This document shows positions 61,757-64,000 of a DNA stretch of 64,000 nucleotides, piece by piece. The position numbers and the translations under genes are program-made. Under the pieces are notes generated by a model. It was not told the origin of the DNA. It saw nothing but the letters and a program-made list of their open reading frames with translations, and ran no database searches. Location of the stretch: NCBI GenBank assembly GCA_002840125.1, contig PGZF01000004.1, positions 62,001 to 126,000 of the forward strand, read 5' to 3'. This DNA comes from Gammaproteobacteria bacterium HGW-Gammaproteobacteria-15. Its GTDB lineage: Bacteria; Pseudomonadota; Gammaproteobacteria; Enterobacterales; Alteromonadaceae. Position 1 is the first letter of the stretch. Each line of letters begins with the position of its first letter.

Positions 61757-63094
61757 ATGATGTCAGCACCTAAGTCCCTGCTGTTATACAAAACGGTACT
61801 ACTGGCTTGCAGCCTTTGCCTGATAGCTGTGTTATCGGCCTGTACAGTTAACCGGCCATCAGCACATATCGTGCCTGGGCAGGCAGAACAGGGCAGTGCT
61901 GTTAGTGGCCGTTACCCTAACTTATTTGCGCAGCAGGGCTATAGCCAGCAGGCCATTAACGACAAAATTAACCAGGCTTTTAACCAGCTGTTCTATGGCG
62001 CACCAGACAGCCAGGCGCTGTACTTTGCCGATGGCAGTAATGCTAATGGTGCCAAGGCGTATATTGCAGATATTAACAACAATGATGTGCGCTCTGAGGG
62101 CATGTCATACGGCATGATGATCGCCGTACAAATGAATAAACAGGCCGAATTTAATGCACTGTGGAACTGGGCTGTCAGCCATATGTACCACGCCAACCCG
62201 GCACACCCGGCTTATGGCTACTTTGCCTGGTCTGTAGGTACTAACGGCGTGGCGCTGGATGAAATGCCTGCGCCTGATGGCGAAGAATATTTTGCTACGG
62301 CGTTATATTTTGCCTCTGTGCGCTGGGGCGACGGGGCCGGTATTTACCAGTACAAGGCTAAAGCCGATGAATTGCTGCAGCATATGCGCCATCGCAGCAT
62401 TATCACCGGCCAGACCCAGCGTGGCAACCAAACCGGCACTAACCTGTTTCATCCCGATTATGCCATGGTGCGCTTTACACCCGATTTAGCCAATGCCGAC
62501 CATACCGATGCCTCATACCATTTACCGGCTTTTTATGAAGTGTGGGCCAGAATGGGGCCAGAAGCCGACCGGGCATTCTGGCAAAAGGCCGCGCAGGTTA
62601 GCCGCGATTATTTTAGCCAGGCCGCGCACCCCAAAACCGGCCTGACACCGGATTACGGCAACTTTGATGGCAGCCCCTGGGCGGCACCCTGGCGGCCGGA
62701 GTCGGCCGATTTTCGCTTTGATGCCTGGCGCACTGCCATGAACTGGTCGTTTGACTGGAGCTGGTGGCGCATGGATGCCAGAGCAGTAGAGCTAAGCAAT
62801 CGGCTGCAGGCGTTTTTTGTTAGCGAAGGTTTAAGCAGCTACGCCAGCCAGTACAGTCTGGACGGCAAAAAGCTGGATAACGCTCAGCAAAGTGGCTTAG
62901 TGGCAATGAACGCTGTGGCCAGCCTGGCAGCTACCGGGCCGGATGCCGGTAAATTTGTGCAGGCCTTGTGGCAGCTACCAGTGCCTGAAGGCCATTACCG
63001 TTACTATGATGGCATGTTGTATATGCTGGCATTGTTGCATGTAAGCGGGCAGTTTCAGGCCTGGTTGCCTGCACAAACAGATAAAACAGAATAA
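61757..63094 (+). CDS. GH8 reducing-end xylose-releasing exo-oligoxylanase (Rex-like) lipoprotein
   Basis: 445 residues. Lipoprotein signal with LSAC (Cys29). GH8 motifs: DVRSEGMSYGMMIAVQM with the acid Glu114, APDGEEYFATALYFA, HTDASYHLPAFYEVWARMG and FRFDAWRTAMNWSFDWSWW. Bacterial Rex enzymes release xylose from the reducing end of xylo-oligosaccharides of three or more units. Located at the membrane, it complements the GH43 and GH115 enzymes. The transporter gene follows after 29 bp. Confidence 0.9.
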   Translation: MMSAPKSLLLYKTVLLACSLCLIAVLSACTVNRPSAHIVPGQAEQGSAVSGRYPNLFAQQGYSQQAINDKINQAFNQLFYGAPDSQALYFADGSNANGAKAYIADINNNDVRSEGMSYGMMIAVQMNKQAEFNALWNWAVSHMYHANPAHPAYGYFAWSVGTNGVALDEMPAPDGEEYFATALYFASVRWGDGAGIYQYKAKADELLQHMRHRSIITGQTQRGNQTGTNLFHPDYAMVRFTPDLANADHTDASYHLPAFYEVWARMGPEADRAFWQKAAQVSRDYFSQAAHPKTGLTPDYGNFDGSPWAAPWRPESADFRFDAWRTAMNWSFDWSWWRMDARAVELSNRLQAFFVSEGLSSYASQYSLDGKKLDNAQQSGLVAMNAVASLAATGPDAGKFVQALWQLPVPEGHYRYYDGMLYMLALLHVSGQFQAWLPAQTDKTE

Positions 63095-63123
63095 AAACAA
63101 CGATAATCAACAGGCAGGGACAG

Positions 63124-64000
63124 ATGCAAACAGCTAGCTCAAGTGCCACAGCAAAACTCAGCACGACACAAAAACTCAGTGTGACAGAAAAAATCGGCTA
63201 TAGCCTTGGCGATCTGGCGGCTAACCTGATTTTTCAGACACTGATGACCTTTCTGGCTTTCTTTTATACCGACGTTTATCAAATCCCGGCCGGCTCTGCG
63301 GCAGCGATTATCTTTTTCGGCGGTGTCATTGGTGCCTGCTTTAACCCGGTAATGGGCCTGATTGCCGACCGCACACAAACCCGCTGGGGTAAGTTCCGGC
63401 CCTGGATCTTATGGACAGCGGTGCCGTTTGGCATTATTGCCTTGCTGGCATTCAGCACGCCCGATTTCAGCCCACAAGGCAAAATTATTTATGCTTTTAC
63501 TACTTATGTACTGCTGGTGCTGGTGTATTCGGCCAATAACCTGCCGTATTCGGCATTAAGCGGGGTGCTTACCGGCAATATGGCCGAGCGTAACAGCCTG
63601 TCGTCGTATCGCTTTGTGGCAGTGATGGTAGCGCAGTTTATTATTCAGGCCTTGTTGCTGCCACTGGTGCTGATCCTCGGTGATGGCGATAAAGCAGTGG
63701 GCTTTGAAAACACGATGACACTGTTTGCCTGTGTGGGCATCGCTTTTTTTCTGATCACCTTTATTACCACTAAAGAGCGGGTGCTTACCCTTAGCAGTGG
63801 AGCCTCCAGTATCCGCCAGGACTTAGGCGATCTGGTACGCAACAAGCCCTGGTTTATTCTGTTGCTGTTAACGGTGCTGGTGTTTATTACGCTGGCGCTA
63901 AAAGGCGGCATGTATATTTTTTACTTTGAGCATTATCTTAGTGAAGCCCATATTGCCGGTTTTCTGGACGACATTGGCTTTAACCGCTTTATTGCCGGGC
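63124..64000 (+). CDS. GPH-family sodium/xyloside symporter (3' end beyond window)
   Basis: Open from ATG 63124 (AGGGA ribosome site at 63116-63120) to the right edge with no stop, 292 codons seen. Start LSVTEKIGYSLGDLAANLIFQTLMTFLAFFYTDVY and GLIADRTQTRWGKFRPWILW are signatures of the glycoside-pentoside-hexuronide family (XynT/XylP-like). At least six helices are visible. Transports xylobiose or xylo-oligosaccharides by context with the GH8 gene. Confidence 0.9.
   Translation, partial: MQTASSSATAKLSTTQKLSVTEKIGYSLGDLAANLIFQTLMTFLAFFYTDVYQIPAGSAAAIIFFGGVIGACFNPVMGLIADRTQTRWGKFRPWILWTAVPFGIIALLAFSTPDFSPQGKIIYAFTTYVLLVLVYSANNLPYSALSGVLTGNMAERNSLSSYRFVAVMVAQFIIQALLLPLVLILGDGDKAVGFENTMTLFACVGIAFFLITFITTKERVLTLSSGASSIRQDLGDLVRNKPWFILLLLTVLVFITLALKGGMYIFYFEHYLSEAHIAGFLDDIGFNRFIAG

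Noticed and set aside
1-64000. CRISPR arrays, tRNA or rRNA genes, complete insertion sequences
   Set aside because: Looked for on both strands by eye; none seen.

Overview
The window is about 64 kb of a Gram-negative gammaproteobacterial chromosome. Lipoproteins, two TonB-dependent receptors, Tat signals, a Fur-box-like site and the overall gene style suggest an aquatic polysaccharide degrader of the Rheinheimera/Alishewanella/Arsukibacterium kind. The genus is inferred; no rRNA or other marker gene lies in the window. No tRNA, rRNA, CRISPR array or complete insertion sequence was seen.

Layout. 0-6.8 kb holds housekeeping and stress genes: an FKBP isomerase, a TetR/Rid pair with three operator-like repeats between them, cytochrome b561, an exported esterase, an FMN reductase, pirin, an NlpE-like lipoprotein and a solute-binding protein. 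6.8-14.6 kb is a divergent amino-sugar / peptidoglycan-scavenging locus: exported NamZ-type and NagZ-type hydrolases, a sodium/solute symporter, a BadF-type kinase, the MurNAc-6-P etherase MurQ and a NagX-like membrane protein. 14.6-22.8 kb is a second sugar locus of four transcription units, each preceded by the same TGTAACCGGTTWCA palindrome. It encodes a transporter, a Gfo/Idh/MocA dehydrogenase, two TIM-barrel isomerase/epimerases, a DUF1080 lipoprotein and a GMC dehydrogenase with its Tat-exported small subunit, and looks like a 3-keto-glycoside pathway. 22.9-31.3 kb has a TonB receptor, a lipoprotein with four discoidin-like repeats, a second BadF kinase, CutC and an exported glycosylasparaginase, which suggests glycoconjugate use.

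31.4-36.5 kb has a transmembrane GGDEF/EAL sensor and a MocR regulator divergent from a GNAT acetyltransferase and a PaiB-like flavoprotein. 36.5-40.2 kb is the most unusual part: an AT-richer minus-strand cluster in which a class-3 lipase without a signal peptide is surrounded by three related small envelope proteins and a four-helix membrane protein. The arrangement resembles a toxin/immunity module but I cannot assign it to a described system. 40.3-44.5 kb combines a D-amino-acid aminotransferase, a D-glutamate-cyclase-like protein and 5-oxoprolinase PxpABC, plausibly for D-glutamate/pyroglutamate catabolism. ZapE and a GFA-family protein follow.

46.4-64 kb is a glucuronoxylan/xylose locus: GH115 alpha-glucuronidase, GH43 beta-xylosidase, XylR, XylB, XylA, a xylose:proton symporter, a GH8 exo-oligoxylanase and a GPH-family transporter that runs off the right edge. 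It is interrupted between xylA and the symporter by about 4.5 kb of unrelated sequence: a Fic-protein remnant with degenerate repeats, a sigma-like protein, a VOC protein and a Fur-box-preceded siderophore receptor.
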